Assembly: GCA_040754315.1 (NCBI GenBank)
Contig: JBFMCS010000044.1
Coordinates: forward strand, 1-62,015
Direction: 5' to 3'
DNA from: Bacillota bacterium
Lineage (GTDB): Bacteria > Bacillota > Sulfobacillia > DUSP01 > JBFMCS01
Length of the DNA stretch: 62,015 nucleotides
Both the position numbers and the translations under genes were made by a program. Under the pieces are notes generated by a model, which saw only the letters and a program-made list of their open reading frames with translations, made no database searches and was not told the origin of the DNA. This document shows, in pieces, positions 36,760 to 46,496 of the stretch. The first letter of the stretch is position 1. The number at the start of each line of letters is the position of its first letter.

Positions 36760-37887
36760 GTGGTGACTGGAGTGGTCTTTCGCAGATTGAGCCTGCGGCG
36801 GTTCAAATGGAGGCCTAAGGCCAAGATGGTCTTGGCCTACATTATTGTCGTTGTGCTTGCCATGGGCTTCGCCTTAGACCCTCGTGTGCTGCTGCCCCAG
36901 GAGCCTGCGCTCCCAGTCTTCAGCCCGGTGGAAGATGCCAGAGCCCCTTCAAAGTACAGGGAGTTCCTGGCAGCCTTGGACTACCCCCGGGTCTCACTCT
37001 TGTCGACCCTCCCAGGCCTGACGCAATGGTTCGAAGGGAGTGATGAGGCAGTCCTTCCCCGGGCTGGAGAGATGGCGCTGCAGGCCTTGGCAGGTGTGGA
37101 CCCGAGAGACCCAGGAAGCATCCTGCGGGCTGCCCTTCCCGCCCTCTTCTCCTCGCCCGCCTCGGGGTGGGCATCACCGGTACCCGATACGCCGGTCACC
37201 GCGCCCCCTCCTATTTCCGAGGAGGTGAAGAAACCGGAGAGAACCCGCAGTGTCCTGGGCGAACCCCTGGTGGGCATCTACCACACCCACGCCAGGGAGT
37301 CGTTCCTTCCAGACATGCACCCGCTCTCCACCAACTACGACGATGCTCACTCCTGGGACATGTCCATAACAGTGGTAGAGATAGGGAGACACCTGGCCCA
37401 GTGCCTGGACCAGCACGACATCGCGGTTGTTCACAGCACGGTGATTCATGATGACCCTGGCAAGCTTGGAGCCTACCTGCGGTCCCTCACCACTGCCGAG
37501 CAGATGATGGCGGACAATCCATCCCTCAGAGTGCTCCTGGACATACACCGGGATGCCAGGCCCAGGAAGGACACCACTATCTCCTTCTTGGGCAGGCAGG
37601 CCGCCAGGGTCATGGTGGTGCTCGGAACGGACCAGCGACTGCCGCATCCTGAATGGAAGAGGAACTACGAATTCGCGCTGGATCTCGTCAGGCACATGGA
37701 GCACAGCTACCCTGGCCTGAGCCTCGGGATATACCCCAAGAGCGACCGGTACAACCAGCACCTGTCGCCGGGCGCTCTCCTGCTAGAGGTGGGCGGCGTG
37801 GAGAATACCTTGGATGAGTGTCTCTACACCGCGGAGATCCTGGCGGAAACCCTGGCGAGGATGGTGGAGTACGGGGATTTGCCCTGA
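36760..37887 (+). CDS. spoIIP: Stage II sporulation protein P
   Basis: SpoIIP is the amidase/endopeptidase of the DMP complex that thins septal peptidoglycan so that the mother-cell membrane can engulf the forespore. The 375 residues show a basic N terminus and one membrane anchor (MVLAYIIVVVLAMGFAL, ~residues 23-39), a variable Pro-rich linker, then the catalytic domain with VGIYHTHARESF (zinc His and Glu), LLDIHRDA, and LLLEVGGVENTLDE at the end. It is followed by a small membrane protein gene, lepA and hemW, a conserved order in spore-formers. GTG 36760 has only a weak ribosome site. Confidence 0.93.
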   Translation: MVTGVVFRRLSLRRFKWRPKAKMVLAYIIVVVLAMGFALDPRVLLPQEPALPVFSPVEDARAPSKYREFLAALDYPRVSLLSTLPGLTQWFEGSDEAVLPRAGEMALQALAGVDPRDPGSILRAALPALFSSPASGWASPVPDTPVTAPPPISEEVKKPERTRSVLGEPLVGIYHTHARESFLPDMHPLSTNYDDAHSWDMSITVVEIGRHLAQCLDQHDIAVVHSTVIHDDPGKLGAYLRSLTTAEQMMADNPSLRVLLDIHRDARPRKDTTISFLGRQAARVMVVLGTDQRLPHPEWKRNYEFALDLVRHMEHSYPGLSLGIYPKSDRYNQHLSPGALLLEVGGVENTLDECLYTAEILAETLARMVEYGDLP

Positions 37888-37945
37888 GGGAATACCCGGC
37901 GGGGTTTGTGGGCACCATTACCAGGTGGAAAGGGGGCATCCAGCG

Positions 37946-38197
37946 ATGAAGGGAGCTCACAGCCAAAAGGGAGGTCCCAGCAGACTTCCCTACCTTCTCA
38001 TCCTCTCCACAGCGATTGCCGGCGTCTTTGCGGCATTGACCCTAGCCGAGGCCAGGGTAGCACAAATGGTGGGTCCCGCCTATACCCGGCAGCTGGAGGT
38101 CCCCCTTGATGGCGCGTACTTGGAGCGCTTCTGGACTCTAGCGCGCGAGGCTGTGGAAAGGCTGGTGAACACACTCTCCAAGTTCCAGTTCCGCTAG
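37946..38197 (+). CDS. Small single-pass membrane protein between spoIIP and lepA
   Basis: The 83 residues comprise a basic start, one hydrophobic helix (LPYLLILSTAIAGVFAALTLAEA) and an amphipathic C-terminal part (FWTLAREAVERLVNTLSKF). I do not recognise a family. ATG 37946 follows GGAAAGGGGG by about ten bases. Codon use and position in the gap of a conserved sporulation/translation locus suggest a real gene, perhaps co-expressed with spoIIP. Function unknown. Confidence 0.55.
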   Translation: MKGAHSQKGGPSRLPYLLILSTAIAGVFAALTLAEARVAQMVGPAYTRQLEVPLDGAYLERFWTLAREAVERLVNTLSKFQFR

Positions 38198-38282
38198 CAC
38201 GGGACTCTCACCTTTTCTACCCTTGCCGCGTCACAGGGCGGGTGTGTTGTGCCTGGCCCCCACGGGTAGTTTCCCCTTCTTA

Positions 38283-38311
38283 TTGAAGCCCCCATGGCCC
38301 AATGCTATAAT
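38283..38311 (+). promoter_or_regulatory. Sigma-A-type promoter for lepA
   Basis: TTGAAG (38283-38288) and TATAAT (38306-38311) are separated by 17 bases and lie 42 bases before the lepA start. The consensus -10 and ideal spacing make this the clearest housekeeping promoter in the window. Confidence 0.65.
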
Positions 38312-38352
38312 TGTAGAGAAATCCAGGCCCGAGCAGGGGGAAACCCACAGAC

Positions 38353-40167
38353 ATGGCCAGTGACGCCACGGGGGCGCAGTCCCTCACCAGGAACTTTTGC
38401 ATAATCGCCCACATTGACCACGGCAAGTCAACCCTGGCCGACAGGGTGCTTGAATGCACCCACGCTGTCCCTGGGAGGAAAATGGAGGAGCAGTTCCTGG
38501 ACCAGATGGATCTGGAGCGGGAGCGAGGAATCACCATCAAGGCCCAGGCGGTGAGGCTCTCCTACACGGCACTGGACGGTTTTACGTATAACCTCAACCT
38601 CATTGACACACCTGGCCACGTTGACTTCACCTATGAGGTGTCCAGGAGCCTGGCTGCCTGCGAGGGTGCGCTCCTCTTGGTGGATGCCTGCCAGGGCATC
38701 GAGGCGCAAACCCTAGCCAACCTCTACATGGCCATGGAGCACGACCTGGAGATCATACCCGTCGTCAACAAGATAGACCTGCCCAACGCTGATACCGCCC
38801 GGGTGATCCGGGAGATCCAGGAGGTCATCGGATTTGATCCCGGTTCCGTGCTCTCCGTGAGCGCCAAGGAGGGTACCGGTGTTCGCGAGGTGCTCGAGGC
38901 TGTGATCCACAGGATACCCCCACCCAAAGGATCCCCCGCTGATCCCCTCAGGGCCCTCATCTTTGACTCTCACTACGACTCATACCGGGGTGTCATCGCC
39001 TACATCAGGGTAATGGATGGCGAGATAAGGCCCCGCCAGCACATAAGGTTGATGTCCACGGGGCGTGTGCACGAGGTCTCCGATGTCGGGGTCTTCCGGC
39101 CGCACCCCGATCCTGTTGGGGTGCTCTCCGTGGGCGACGTGGGGTTTATCGCCGCGAGTATCAGAAAAGTGCGCGATTGCAGGGTTGGAGACACCATCAC
39201 CCTGGCCACTGGAGGCGCCCAGGTCCCCCTGCCTGGCTACCGGCCGGCGAAGCCCATGGTCTACTGCGGGATCTACCCTGTGGACAGCAGTGACTTCGCG
39301 CTCCTCAGGGATGCCCTGGAGAAGCTCCAGCTCAATGACGCGGCCCTGAGCTTTGAGGGTGAGACCTCAGACGCCCTGGGGTTCGGTTTCCGCTGCGGGT
39401 TCCTTGGCTTGCTCCACATGGACATTGTCAGGGAGCGCCTGGAGAGGGAATACGGGCTCAGGCTTCTTACAACGGCACCCAACGTGGTCTACCGGATCCT
39501 TACCGAGAGGGGCGAAACCCTCGAGATAGACAACCCCTCCAGCGTTCCCCCGGCTGGGGACATCCGGGTCTTCGAAGAGCCCATTGTGAAGGCCACCATT
39601 ATCGCACCCTCGGACTTCGTGGGCCCTGTCATGGAGCTGTGCCAGGCACGGAGGGGGGGATACCTGAACATGGAGTACCTGTCCCCTGAGAGGGTGGTTC
39701 TCACCTACGAGGTCCCCCTGGGAGAGATCATGTATGACTTCTTCGACCAGCTCAAGTCAAAGACCAGGGGGTATGCCTCCCTGGACTATGAGTTTGCCGG
39801 CTACCGGGAGGCCTCCCTGGTGAAACTCGACATCCTGGTGAACGCCGAGCCCGTGGATGCCCTCAGTGTTGTGGTACACAGGGATGACGCCCAGGCAAAG
39901 GGGAGAGACCTGGTTGACCGGCTGAGGAGGCTCATTCCCAGGCACCTGTTCGACGTGCCCATCCAGGCGGCGGTGGGGTCCCGCGTGATTGCCAGGGAGA
40001 CGCTGAAGGCTGCCAGGAAGGATGTCTTGGCCAAGTGCTACGGCGGAGACGTGACCCGGAAGAGAAAACTCTTGGAGAAGCAGAAAGAGGGCAAGAAGCG
40101 CATGAAGATGGTGGGGAACGTGGAGATCCCCCAGGAGGCCTTCATGGCGGTTCTCGAGAGGAAGTAG
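38353..40167 (+). CDS. lepA: Elongation factor 4 (LepA), back-translocating GTPase
   Basis: This is a 604-residue ribosome-associated GTPase. GTPase motifs: AHIDHGKST (G1), RGITIKAQ (G2), DTPGHVDF (G3), NKIDLP (G4) and SAKEG (G5). The domains continue as in LepA, with the family-specific C terminus: [20 protein letters not shown] and the closing [16 protein letters not shown] 38353 follows GCAGGGGG. It has its own promoter and is followed closely by hemW. Confidence 0.97.
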   Translation: MASDATGAQSLTRNFCIIAHIDHGKSTLADRVLECTHAVPGRKMEEQFLDQMDLERERGITIKAQAVRLSYTALDGFTYNLNLIDTPGHVDFTYEVSRSLAACEGALLLVDACQGIEAQTLANLYMAMEHDLEIIPVVNKIDLPNADTARVIREIQEVIGFDPGSVLSVSAKEGTGVREVLEAVIHRIPPPKGSPADPLRALIFDSHYDSYRGVIAYIRVMDGEIRPRQHIRLMSTGRVHEVSDVGVFRPHPDPVGVLSVGDVGFIAASIRKVRDCRVGDTITLATGGAQVPLPGYRPAKPMVYCGIYPVDSSDFALLRDALEKLQLNDAALSFEGETSDALGFGFRCGFLGLLHMDIVRERLEREYGLRLLTTAPNVVYRILTERGETLEIDNPSSVPPAGDIRVFEEPIVKATIIAPSDFVGPVMELCQARRGGYLNMEYLSPERVVLTYEVPLGEIMYDFFDQLKSKTRGYASLDYEFAGYREASLVKLDILVNAEPVDALSVVVHRDDAQAKGRDLVDRLRRLIPRHLFDVPIQAAVGSRVIARETLKAARKDVLAKCYGGDVTRKRKLLEKQKEGKKRMKMVGNVEIPQEAFMAVLERK

Positions 40168-41288
40168 GCTCGGGCCCGGGGGTCTATGTTCACGTTCCCT
40201 TCTGCCTTAGGAAGTGCCCCTACTGCGACTTCAATTCCTATCCCCTATGCCCTGACCTGGTAGAACCGTACCTTGATGCTCTCATCCAGGAAGCCAGGCA
40301 CCGCCAGGGAGAAGGCCCTGTCCTTACCGCCTACTTCGGGGGTGGGACCCCCACATGTTTCCCCGCCCTCTACCTCCGCAGGCTGCTGGAGGAGGTCCTT
40401 CAGGTCTTCGTGCTGCCGGTGGGCGCCGAGGTCACGGTGGAAGCCAACCCGGGCACCCTGGACAGCAGCAAGGCTCGTATCCTCCGGCAGGCAGGAGCAA
40501 CCCGCATCAGCCTGGGTGTCCAGTCCCTGGATGACCAGGTGCTGCGCCTGGCGGGTCGGATACACACGGCCCAGGATGCCCTCAATTGTTTTCAAGTGCT
40601 AAGGAATGAGGGCTTTGACAACATCAGCGTGGACCTGATGATGGGGCTCCCGGGTCAGACCCTGGATTCCTTCAGGCACACCCTTGAACGGATACTTATT
40701 CTCGGTGTAGAGCACATCTCTGTCTACCCGCTCAAGGTCGAGGAGGGAACACCCTTCCATGAAGACATCGGTCTCGGCCGCCTTGTCCTGCCAGGGGAGG
40801 ATGTGCAGGAGCAGATGGAGTGGCTTCTGGGAAGGTATCTTGAAAACAGCGGATACCATCGCTACGAGATCTCCAACTACTGCGTTCCCGGCCGGGCTTG
40901 CCGGCACAACATGGCGTACTGGCTGAACCGGGACTACGTGGGACTGGGGGCTGGCGCTCACTCCCACAGGGGCCCGAGACGGTGGTGGAATCTCGCGCTG
41001 CCGGCCTCATATGTGGAGGGGGTCCGGCTGGGCGAGTGGGTGGCAGGCGAAGAGGTTTTGAGCCCTAGGCAGCAGCTGGGGGAAACGGTGATCCTCGCCC
41101 TCCGGACCACCAGGGGGCTTGACCTGGATGCCTTCAGGGAAAGACACGGTGTGTCACTGGACCAGGCCTATCCGGGTGTCACGGGTGACCTGGTGTCACA
41201 GGGGCTGGCGGAAATGACCCCTGGAGCCTTGAGGCTTACCCGGCGGGGCTTTGCCTTGGCCAACCGAGTGTTCATGTATTTTGTCTAG
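40035..41288 (+). CDS. hemW: HemW-type radical SAM protein (coproporphyrinogen III oxidase-like)
   Basis: HemW is an AdoMet radical protein now linked to heme trafficking. The CxxxCxxC motif and following Phe are in [17 protein letters not shown], then [40 protein letters not shown] and YEISNY, all typical. The conserved part begins at about 40182, yet the only in-frame ATG/GTG/TTG is GTG 40035, deep inside lepA. Either there is a 45-residue overlap-encoded extension or a non-standard start just after GAGAGGAAG (40155-40163). I give the GTG for want of a better start. hrcA, the usual next gene in many relatives, is absent here. Confidence 0.88.
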   Translation: MLRRRRDPEEKTLGEAERGQEAHEDGGERGDPPGGLHGGSREEVGSGPGVYVHVPFCLRKCPYCDFNSYPLCPDLVEPYLDALIQEARHRQGEGPVLTAYFGGGTPTCFPALYLRRLLEEVLQVFVLPVGAEVTVEANPGTLDSSKARILRQAGATRISLGVQSLDDQVLRLAGRIHTAQDALNCFQVLRNEGFDNISVDLMMGLPGQTLDSFRHTLERILILGVEHISVYPLKVEEGTPFHEDIGLGRLVLPGEDVQEQMEWLLGRYLENSGYHRYEISNYCVPGRACRHNMAYWLNRDYVGLGAGAHSHRGPRRWWNLALPASYVEGVRLGEWVAGEEVLSPRQQLGETVILALRTTRGLDLDAFRERHGVSLDQAYPGVTGDLVSQGLAEMTPGALRLTRRGFALANRVFMYFV

Positions 41289-41752
41289 TCCCACCCGCAT
41301 TCCATCGCGGGCAGAAGACTCGCCGGCCAGCAGGTTTAGGCACGGAACACCCGGGGGAGGGAAGGGGTTCAGGCTTTGATCAATCGCGGCACCGCTGGCA
41401 GCACCTTTCGCGCTCACCCATGCCTATCACGTGCTGCCGGGGGCTTCATTTGGGGAGTTCCCCGGGAACCTGTTCCTGGGGGCCCCCTTACCCCGGCAAT
41501 CTGGATTGTCATGACGGTGATGTTCACGGCAGGCGGGCCGCAACGCTTCTTCGCAGGTGTCAAGACGGGACAGCCTCATCTGGTCGCGGCGTTGTAAGAA
41601 CCCTACCTGGGCCTGGTTCCTCGAAGGAGCTTCTCCTACCCTACGCGAAGCGCCGGTACGTGTTTCACCCAGGAGGAATCCTGTTCGGTCACGGCGAATA
41701 TCCCTCAGACCTACTGGTGATGGGTCCTGACACTAATCCTTGGAGGCTCGAA
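41289..41752. other. Spacer between hemW and the hydantoinase island
   Basis: These 464 bases mark the junction of core genes with the accessory island. No hrcA fragment or recognisable gene could be found. Short inverted repeats (GTTCCCCGGGAAC near 41457-41469) are present without a T tract. A GGAGG site at 41742 serves the next gene. Confidence 0.35.
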
Positions 41753-42307
41753 ATGCGGGAGATCGGGAAGAGAATCCGGGACCTGAGGCAACAAAGGCGT
41801 CTCACTCTGGAGGACCTCAGCTCCCAAACAGGCCTTTCCAAGAGTTTCATCTCCGAGGCCGAGCGGGGGATCGCCTCGCTGACCATCACTTCGCTGCAAA
41901 AGGTTGCCACGGCGCTGGATGTCGAGCTGTCTTACTTCTTCCCGGCTCCAAGCCTGGCGACCAACGGCGTGCGGGTCACCCGGCCAGGGGAACGGACCGA
42001 ATTCCGGATGGAGGTGACTCAGGACTGGATATACAGCAGCCTTGCGGCGGGTTTTGCCGGCAGGGTGCTGGAGCCCCTGATGATCACCCTCTTGCCGGGG
42101 TACTCTCATGTCGAGCCCTACAGCCATCCAGGGGAGGAGTTCGTGCTCGTCTTGGAAGGCACCCTCACTGTCCTAGTGGAGGACAAGGAGTTCCAGCTGG
42201 TAGATGGGGATACCATCCATCTTGCTTCCCAGATCCCGCACAACTGGGAAAACCGTACGGACAGCCCTGTCAAGGTTGTGGCCGTGAGCACGCCCAAGTT
42301 GTTTTAG
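41753..42307 (+). CDS. XRE-family transcriptional regulator with C-terminal cupin domain
   Basis: The 184 residues have an N-terminal helix-turn-helix of the XRE class (IGKRIRDLRQQRRLTLEDLS, then SFISEAERG, residues ~3-60) and a C-terminal cupin sensing domain (SHVEPYSHPGEEFVLVLEG; DTIHLASQIPHNWEN). Such regulators bind a small ligand in the cupin and control adjacent catabolic genes. ATG 41753 follows GGAGG by six bases. It lies 53 bases ahead of hyuA-1 on the same strand and probably regulates that pair. Its closest relative in the window is the minus-strand gene at 46497. Confidence 0.88.
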   Translation: MREIGKRIRDLRQQRRLTLEDLSSQTGLSKSFISEAERGIASLTITSLQKVATALDVELSYFFPAPSLATNGVRVTRPGERTEFRMEVTQDWIYSSLAAGFAGRVLEPLMITLLPGYSHVEPYSHPGEEFVLVLEGTLTVLVEDKEFQLVDGDTIHLASQIPHNWENRTDSPVKVVAVSTPKLF

Positions 42308-42360
42308 GCCGGCCGCTGGCAGGATCCCGGATGAGATGGCGCAGGTACCTTTCAGGGGGG

Positions 42361-44406
42361 ATGGATCTGGTGAAGAGGTTCCGCGCAGCGATGGATATCG
42401 GTGGCACTTTTACTGATTTCGTCCTCTACAATGAAAAGACCCAGGAATACCATACCGGCAAGGTCTCCACCACACCCTCGGACCTCTCCGCAGGGGTGCT
42501 CGAGGGGCTAGCCCAGCTCGTGCAGGGTTTTTCCGCCATCGGTTTCTGCGTTCATGGCACCACAGCGGGTTTGAACGCCTTCTTGGAGCGCAAAGGGGCG
42601 GCTGTGGCCCTCATTACCACCAGCGGCTTCCGGGATATCTACGAGATCGCCCGGGGGAACCGGCCTGACATGTACAACGTTCACTACCATAAGCCCAAGG
42701 CACTGGTCAGGCGCAGGGATGTGTTTGAGGTAAGGGAACGGGTGCTCTCCGATGGCACTGTGAGCGTCTCCCTAGACGTGGCTGACGCGCGGGAGCTCGC
42801 CGCCAGGCTCAGGGCCGGCGGCTACGATTCTGTTGCCATCAGTCTCCTTCACGCGTACAAGAACCCCGTTCATGAGGAGCTCCTGGGAAGCGTGCTCCAA
42901 GAGGAGTTGCCGGGAGTCTCGCTATCCCTGTCGCATCAGGTTGCCAGGGAGTGGCGGGAATACGAGAGGACGAGCACTACCGTCCTGAACGCCTACATCG
43001 CCCCGATCGTTGAGAGATACCTTTCCCGGCTTGAGAGCAAGGTGAGGGAGGGGGGCATGGAGGAGCCGCTATACATAATGCGCTCCAACGGGGGTGTGAT
43101 GACAGCGGAGGTCGCCCGGGCCCACCCCATTCAAACCCTGCTGTCCGGCCCTGTGGGCGGAGCCGTTGGCGGCGCCTCGCTGGCAAGGGCTATGGGGACG
43201 GGAAACCTCATTGGTATGGATATGGGCGGCACCAGCTTCGACGTCACCATGGTCATAGAGTGTCACGCCGACGTCACCACTGAGACAAACCTGCAGGGTT
43301 TCCCCGTCCTTACGCCCATGGTGAACATTCACACCATCGGCGCTGGAGGCGGCTCTATCGCATGGATCGAAGGGGGTGGCCTCCGGGTCGGGCCCCAGAG
43401 TGCCGGTGCTCAGCCAGGCCCGGCCTGTTACGGCAGGGGTGGCACCCTTCCCACGGTCACTGATGCCAATGTGGTACTCGGGCGCATCGATCCAGATCAC
43501 TTCCTTGGAGGCAACATGCGGCTCTCGAAGCACAGGGCGGTGGAGGCCGTCGCGTCGATAGCCGGGCAGCTCGGCCTCAGCATCGAACAGGCGGCCGAGG
43601 GGATATGCGAAGTGGTCAACGCGAAGATGGCTGATGCCATCCGTACCATCACCATTCGCAAGGGCATCGATCCTCGAGAGTTCACCCTGGTGGCATTCGG
43701 TGGCGCTGGGCCCATGCACGCCGTGTTCATCGCCCAGCTTCTAGGGATCAGTCATGTCCTGGTACCTAGATTCCCCGGAGCCTTCTCGGCCTGGGGTATG
43801 CTCCAAAGCGACATCAGGCATGATGAGGTGCTGACGCTGGTGCAACCTGTGGAAGAAGCCGACACCCATCTGATGGAGTCCCTCTACTTCAGGATGGAAC
43901 AAAGGGTCGGGGACGTTCTCACGTGCCAGCGAATCACCGGTGACCAGACGGCCTTCTCAAGGACCGCCGACATGCGGTACGTTGGCCAGGAGTACACGGT
44001 GAACGTGCCGGTGCCGGAGGGCCGGCTGGGGGCCGGTTCGGTGGCCTCCATGACAGATTACTTCCACCAAAGGCACAAGCAGATTTATGGCCATAGCAGC
44101 CCAAAGGGTGCCGCTGAGATCGTCAACCTCCGGGTAGTTGGCATTGGGAGCATTTCCACGGGCGTGCAGCCTGTCGCCCCGGCTTCTGAGGCTAAACCCC
44201 GTCCCAGGGCTGTCATGCCCATTGTCTTCGGAGGCCTTTCCCTGCCAGCCGGGGTGTTTGCGAGGGACCATCTTGGGCCGGGGCATGCTTTCCTGGGGCC
44301 CGCAATCATTGAGGAGTTCACGGCGACCACTGTGGTCCCTCCGGGCTACCATGTCAAGATCGACCGTTTTGGCAGCCTGCTGGTCAGCGCTGTGGAGGTG
44401 GAGTGA
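42361..44406 (+). CDS. hyuA: Hydantoinase/oxoprolinase family protein subunit A, first copy
   Basis: This is the ATP-binding subunit of the HyuA/5-oxoprolinase/acetone-carboxylase-beta family, which with subunit B opens cyclic amides (hydantoins, 5-oxoproline) at the cost of ATP. Features: AMDIGGTFTDFVLYN at the N terminus (phosphate loop), VHGTTAGLNAFLERKG, YERTSTTVLNAYI, SNGGVMTAEVA, LSGPVGGAVGG, MDMGGTSFDV, AFGGAGPMHA, and a C-terminal GPAIIEEFTATTVVPPG. The 681-residue length is normal. It is very similar to hyuA-2. ATG 42361 adjoins an AGGGGGG site, so GTG 42370 may be the real start. hyuB follows at once. True substrate unknown. Confidence 0.9.
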   Translation: MDLVKRFRAAMDIGGTFTDFVLYNEKTQEYHTGKVSTTPSDLSAGVLEGLAQLVQGFSAIGFCVHGTTAGLNAFLERKGAAVALITTSGFRDIYEIARGNRPDMYNVHYHKPKALVRRRDVFEVRERVLSDGTVSVSLDVADARELAARLRAGGYDSVAISLLHAYKNPVHEELLGSVLQEELPGVSLSLSHQVAREWREYERTSTTVLNAYIAPIVERYLSRLESKVREGGMEEPLYIMRSNGGVMTAEVARAHPIQTLLSGPVGGAVGGASLARAMGTGNLIGMDMGGTSFDVTMVIECHADVTTETNLQGFPVLTPMVNIHTIGAGGGSIAWIEGGGLRVGPQSAGAQPGPACYGRGGTLPTVTDANVVLGRIDPDHFLGGNMRLSKHRAVEAVASIAGQLGLSIEQAAEGICEVVNAKMADAIRTITIRKGIDPREFTLVAFGGAGPMHAVFIAQLLGISHVLVPRFPGAFSAWGMLQSDIRHDEVLTLVQPVEEADTHLMESLYFRMEQRVGDVLTCQRITGDQTAFSRTADMRYVGQEYTVNVPVPEGRLGAGSVASMTDYFHQRHKQIYGHSSPKGAAEIVNLRVVGIGSISTGVQPVAPASEAKPRPRAVMPIVFGGLSLPAGVFARDHLGPGHAFLGPAIIEEFTATTVVPPGYHVKIDRFGSLLVSAVEVE

Positions 44407-44408
44407 AG

Positions 44409-46142
44409 ATGAGCCAAGACGTTCGCGTGAACCCAGTTACGGTGGAGATCATCCGTAACGCCCTTCAGTCCGCCGCGGAGGACATGAACGCGAGCCTCTT
44501 TAGGAGCGCCTTCAGCCCTGTGATCTATGAGATGAAAGACTGCAGCGTGGGATTGTTCAACGAAAAGGCCGAGATGCTTGGCCAGTCAGCGGGACTCCCC
44601 ATATTCCTGGGCAACCTGGATGAGTGCATCAAGAAGACCATCGAGATGTACGGGATCGACTTCTTCCAGGAGGGGGACGTCCTGATCATAAATGACGCCT
44701 ACATGACGGGAACCCACCTGAACGACGTCACAGTATACGCCCCCATATTCCTGGACGGGCAGATCATCGGCTTCTCCGCCAACCGGGCTCACTGGCTCGA
44801 TGTGGGGTCAAAGGACCCAGGGGAGTCCACCGACAGCACCGAGATCTACCAGGAAGGCATTCGCCTGGGTCCCACCAAGATCATCGACAAGGGGCGCGCT
44901 CGAATCGACATCATTGACCTCATAGTCAGAAACAGTCGTTTTCACGAGGCAGCGATGGGTGACATGAATGCCCAGATATCTGCATGTCTAACAGGGGAAA
45001 AGCGTTTCAAGGAGATCGTGGGCAGGTTCGGGCTGAACACTGTCAGGGCCGCGGTCACAGACATCTTCGCTCAGTCGGAAGCCATCGACCGGGGGGTGGT
45101 CGCAGGAATTGCTGACGGTACCTACGAAGCCGAGGGGTTTCTGGATAACGACGGCCAGGGTGATGAACCGGTTAGGGTCCGCGTCAAGGTGATTATAGCG
45201 GGGTCTGACATGATCATCGATCTCGAGGGGTCCAGCCCACAGACCAAGGGAGCCACCAACTGCGGGCTCCCTCAAACCGTCTCCGCATGCCGGGTGGCCT
45301 ACAAGGCACTGGTTAGCCCTCAGTCACCGGTAAACGGCGGGAACTTCCGGGGGTTGACCGTGAAAGCCCTCAGACGGTCGATCTTCGCGGCCGAGGAACC
45401 TGCCGCGGTACAGTGGTACTTTTCCCACCTGGGCTTGTTGATAGACCTCATTACAAAGGCCCTGGCTCCCGCCATTCCCCGCCGGGCTGCGGCGGCTCAC
45501 TACGGGGATTCGATGTGTATAAACTTCGCGGGCACCGATCCCCACACCGGGGCACCCTTCCTTACCGTTGAGGCCACAGTTGGCGGCTGGGGGGCTTTTG
45601 ACGGTGGTGACGGGCAGAACGCCCTTATAAACAACGTCAGCGGGGACTTCAAGAACCTGCCCGTCGAGGTGCTGGAGTCGAAGTACCCTGTGACCGTTAA
45701 CCGTTATGAACTCCGGCCCAACAGCGGCGGTCCGGGGAGATTCAGGGGCGGCAATGGAGTGGTTAGGGAGTACCAGGTACACTGTGAGGACGGCAGCCTG
45801 TACCTGTGGTGGGAGCGCTCCAAGAACCCCGCCTGGGGGATCCTTGGCGGCCATCCGGGCAAACCCCCGGCAGTGGTCGTCAACCCGTCAACCCCTGGGG
45901 AGAAGAGAATACTCAAAGTCAATGGGATGAAGGTCAGGTCTGGGGACGTGATAAGGGTGGAATCTGGGGGCGGTGGCGGCTACGGCGACCCGCTAGAACG
46001 GGAGACCGAGCAAGTTAGGGAGGATCTCTTGGACGGGTATATCGACAGGGCTCACGCGGATTCCGTCTATGGTGCTCGCGTTCTTCCTGGTACGGAAGAA
46101 CTCAATTCTGAGGTCTTCAAGGTGGGGGCGACGGAGGGCTAG
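44409..46142 (+). CDS. hyuB: Hydantoinase/oxoprolinase family protein subunit B, first copy
   Basis: This 577-residue partner of HyuA-1 has family landmarks: PVTVEIIRNALQSAAEDMN, SPVIYEMKDCSVGLFN, INDAYMTGTHLNDVT, RAHWLDVGSKDPG, GLPQTVSACRVAYKAL and a C-terminal GGGGGYGDPLERE. The start lies just after the hyuA stop, with GGAGGTGGAG inside the end of hyuA, so the two are translationally coupled and presumably made in equal amounts for a complex. An in-frame GTG at 44403 overlaps the hyuA stop. It ends about 350 bases before a convergent regulator. Confidence 0.9.
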   Translation: MSQDVRVNPVTVEIIRNALQSAAEDMNASLFRSAFSPVIYEMKDCSVGLFNEKAEMLGQSAGLPIFLGNLDECIKKTIEMYGIDFFQEGDVLIINDAYMTGTHLNDVTVYAPIFLDGQIIGFSANRAHWLDVGSKDPGESTDSTEIYQEGIRLGPTKIIDKGRARIDIIDLIVRNSRFHEAAMGDMNAQISACLTGEKRFKEIVGRFGLNTVRAAVTDIFAQSEAIDRGVVAGIADGTYEAEGFLDNDGQGDEPVRVRVKVIIAGSDMIIDLEGSSPQTKGATNCGLPQTVSACRVAYKALVSPQSPVNGGNFRGLTVKALRRSIFAAEEPAAVQWYFSHLGLLIDLITKALAPAIPRRAAAAHYGDSMCINFAGTDPHTGAPFLTVEATVGGWGAFDGGDGQNALINNVSGDFKNLPVEVLESKYPVTVNRYELRPNSGGPGRFRGGNGVVREYQVHCEDGSLYLWWERSKNPAWGILGGHPGKPPAVVVNPSTPGEKRILKVNGMKVRSGDVIRVESGGGGGYGDPLERETEQVREDLLDGYIDRAHADSVYGARVLPGTEELNSEVFKVGATEG

Positions 46143-46496
46143 GTTGACGGCTGTGCTGGGGATGCAGGCACCCAAGGTGCCCCCAAGGACCCAGCGCGCT
46201 GGTCCACCAGGTCCACCACATCGATTCTGACCATTAACCGGTCAGGAGAATGACCTAGAACAAGAGGCCAGAGGCTCAGGCTGAGGTGGAAATGGCACCT
46301 AAGCCGGCATTCTTGCCTGGTGTGGGCAAAGACCCCATGACCACGCTATGATCGCGAGGCCAGACGGCGAGCCCCAGGGGCTGGCACCAGCTCTTATTCG
46401 TTGTCACTTGAATAGCACGCCCGGAAACCGGCTTTGAAGAGCCGAGAATGGATGCATCCGTCATCGTACTGTCCAGCCCGTGCTGCTAGGTGTTCT
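46143..46496. other. Convergent spacer between hyuB-1 and the minus-strand regulator
   Basis: The 354 bases hold no gene that I can see. A hairpin GGACC...GGTCC with internal AGCG/CGCT pairs at 46187-46205 lies 45 bases after the hyuB stop and might terminate it, although no T tract follows. The 9-base GGTCCACCA is repeated directly just after it. Confidence 0.35.

Noticed and set aside
41740-44406. One very long open frame (888 codons) covering the first XRE-cupin gene and hyuA-1
   Set aside because: Its first 200 codons are an out-of-frame reading of the XRE-cupin gene; the HyuA protein clearly begins at MDLVKRFRAAMDIGGTF, with a ribosome site just ahead.
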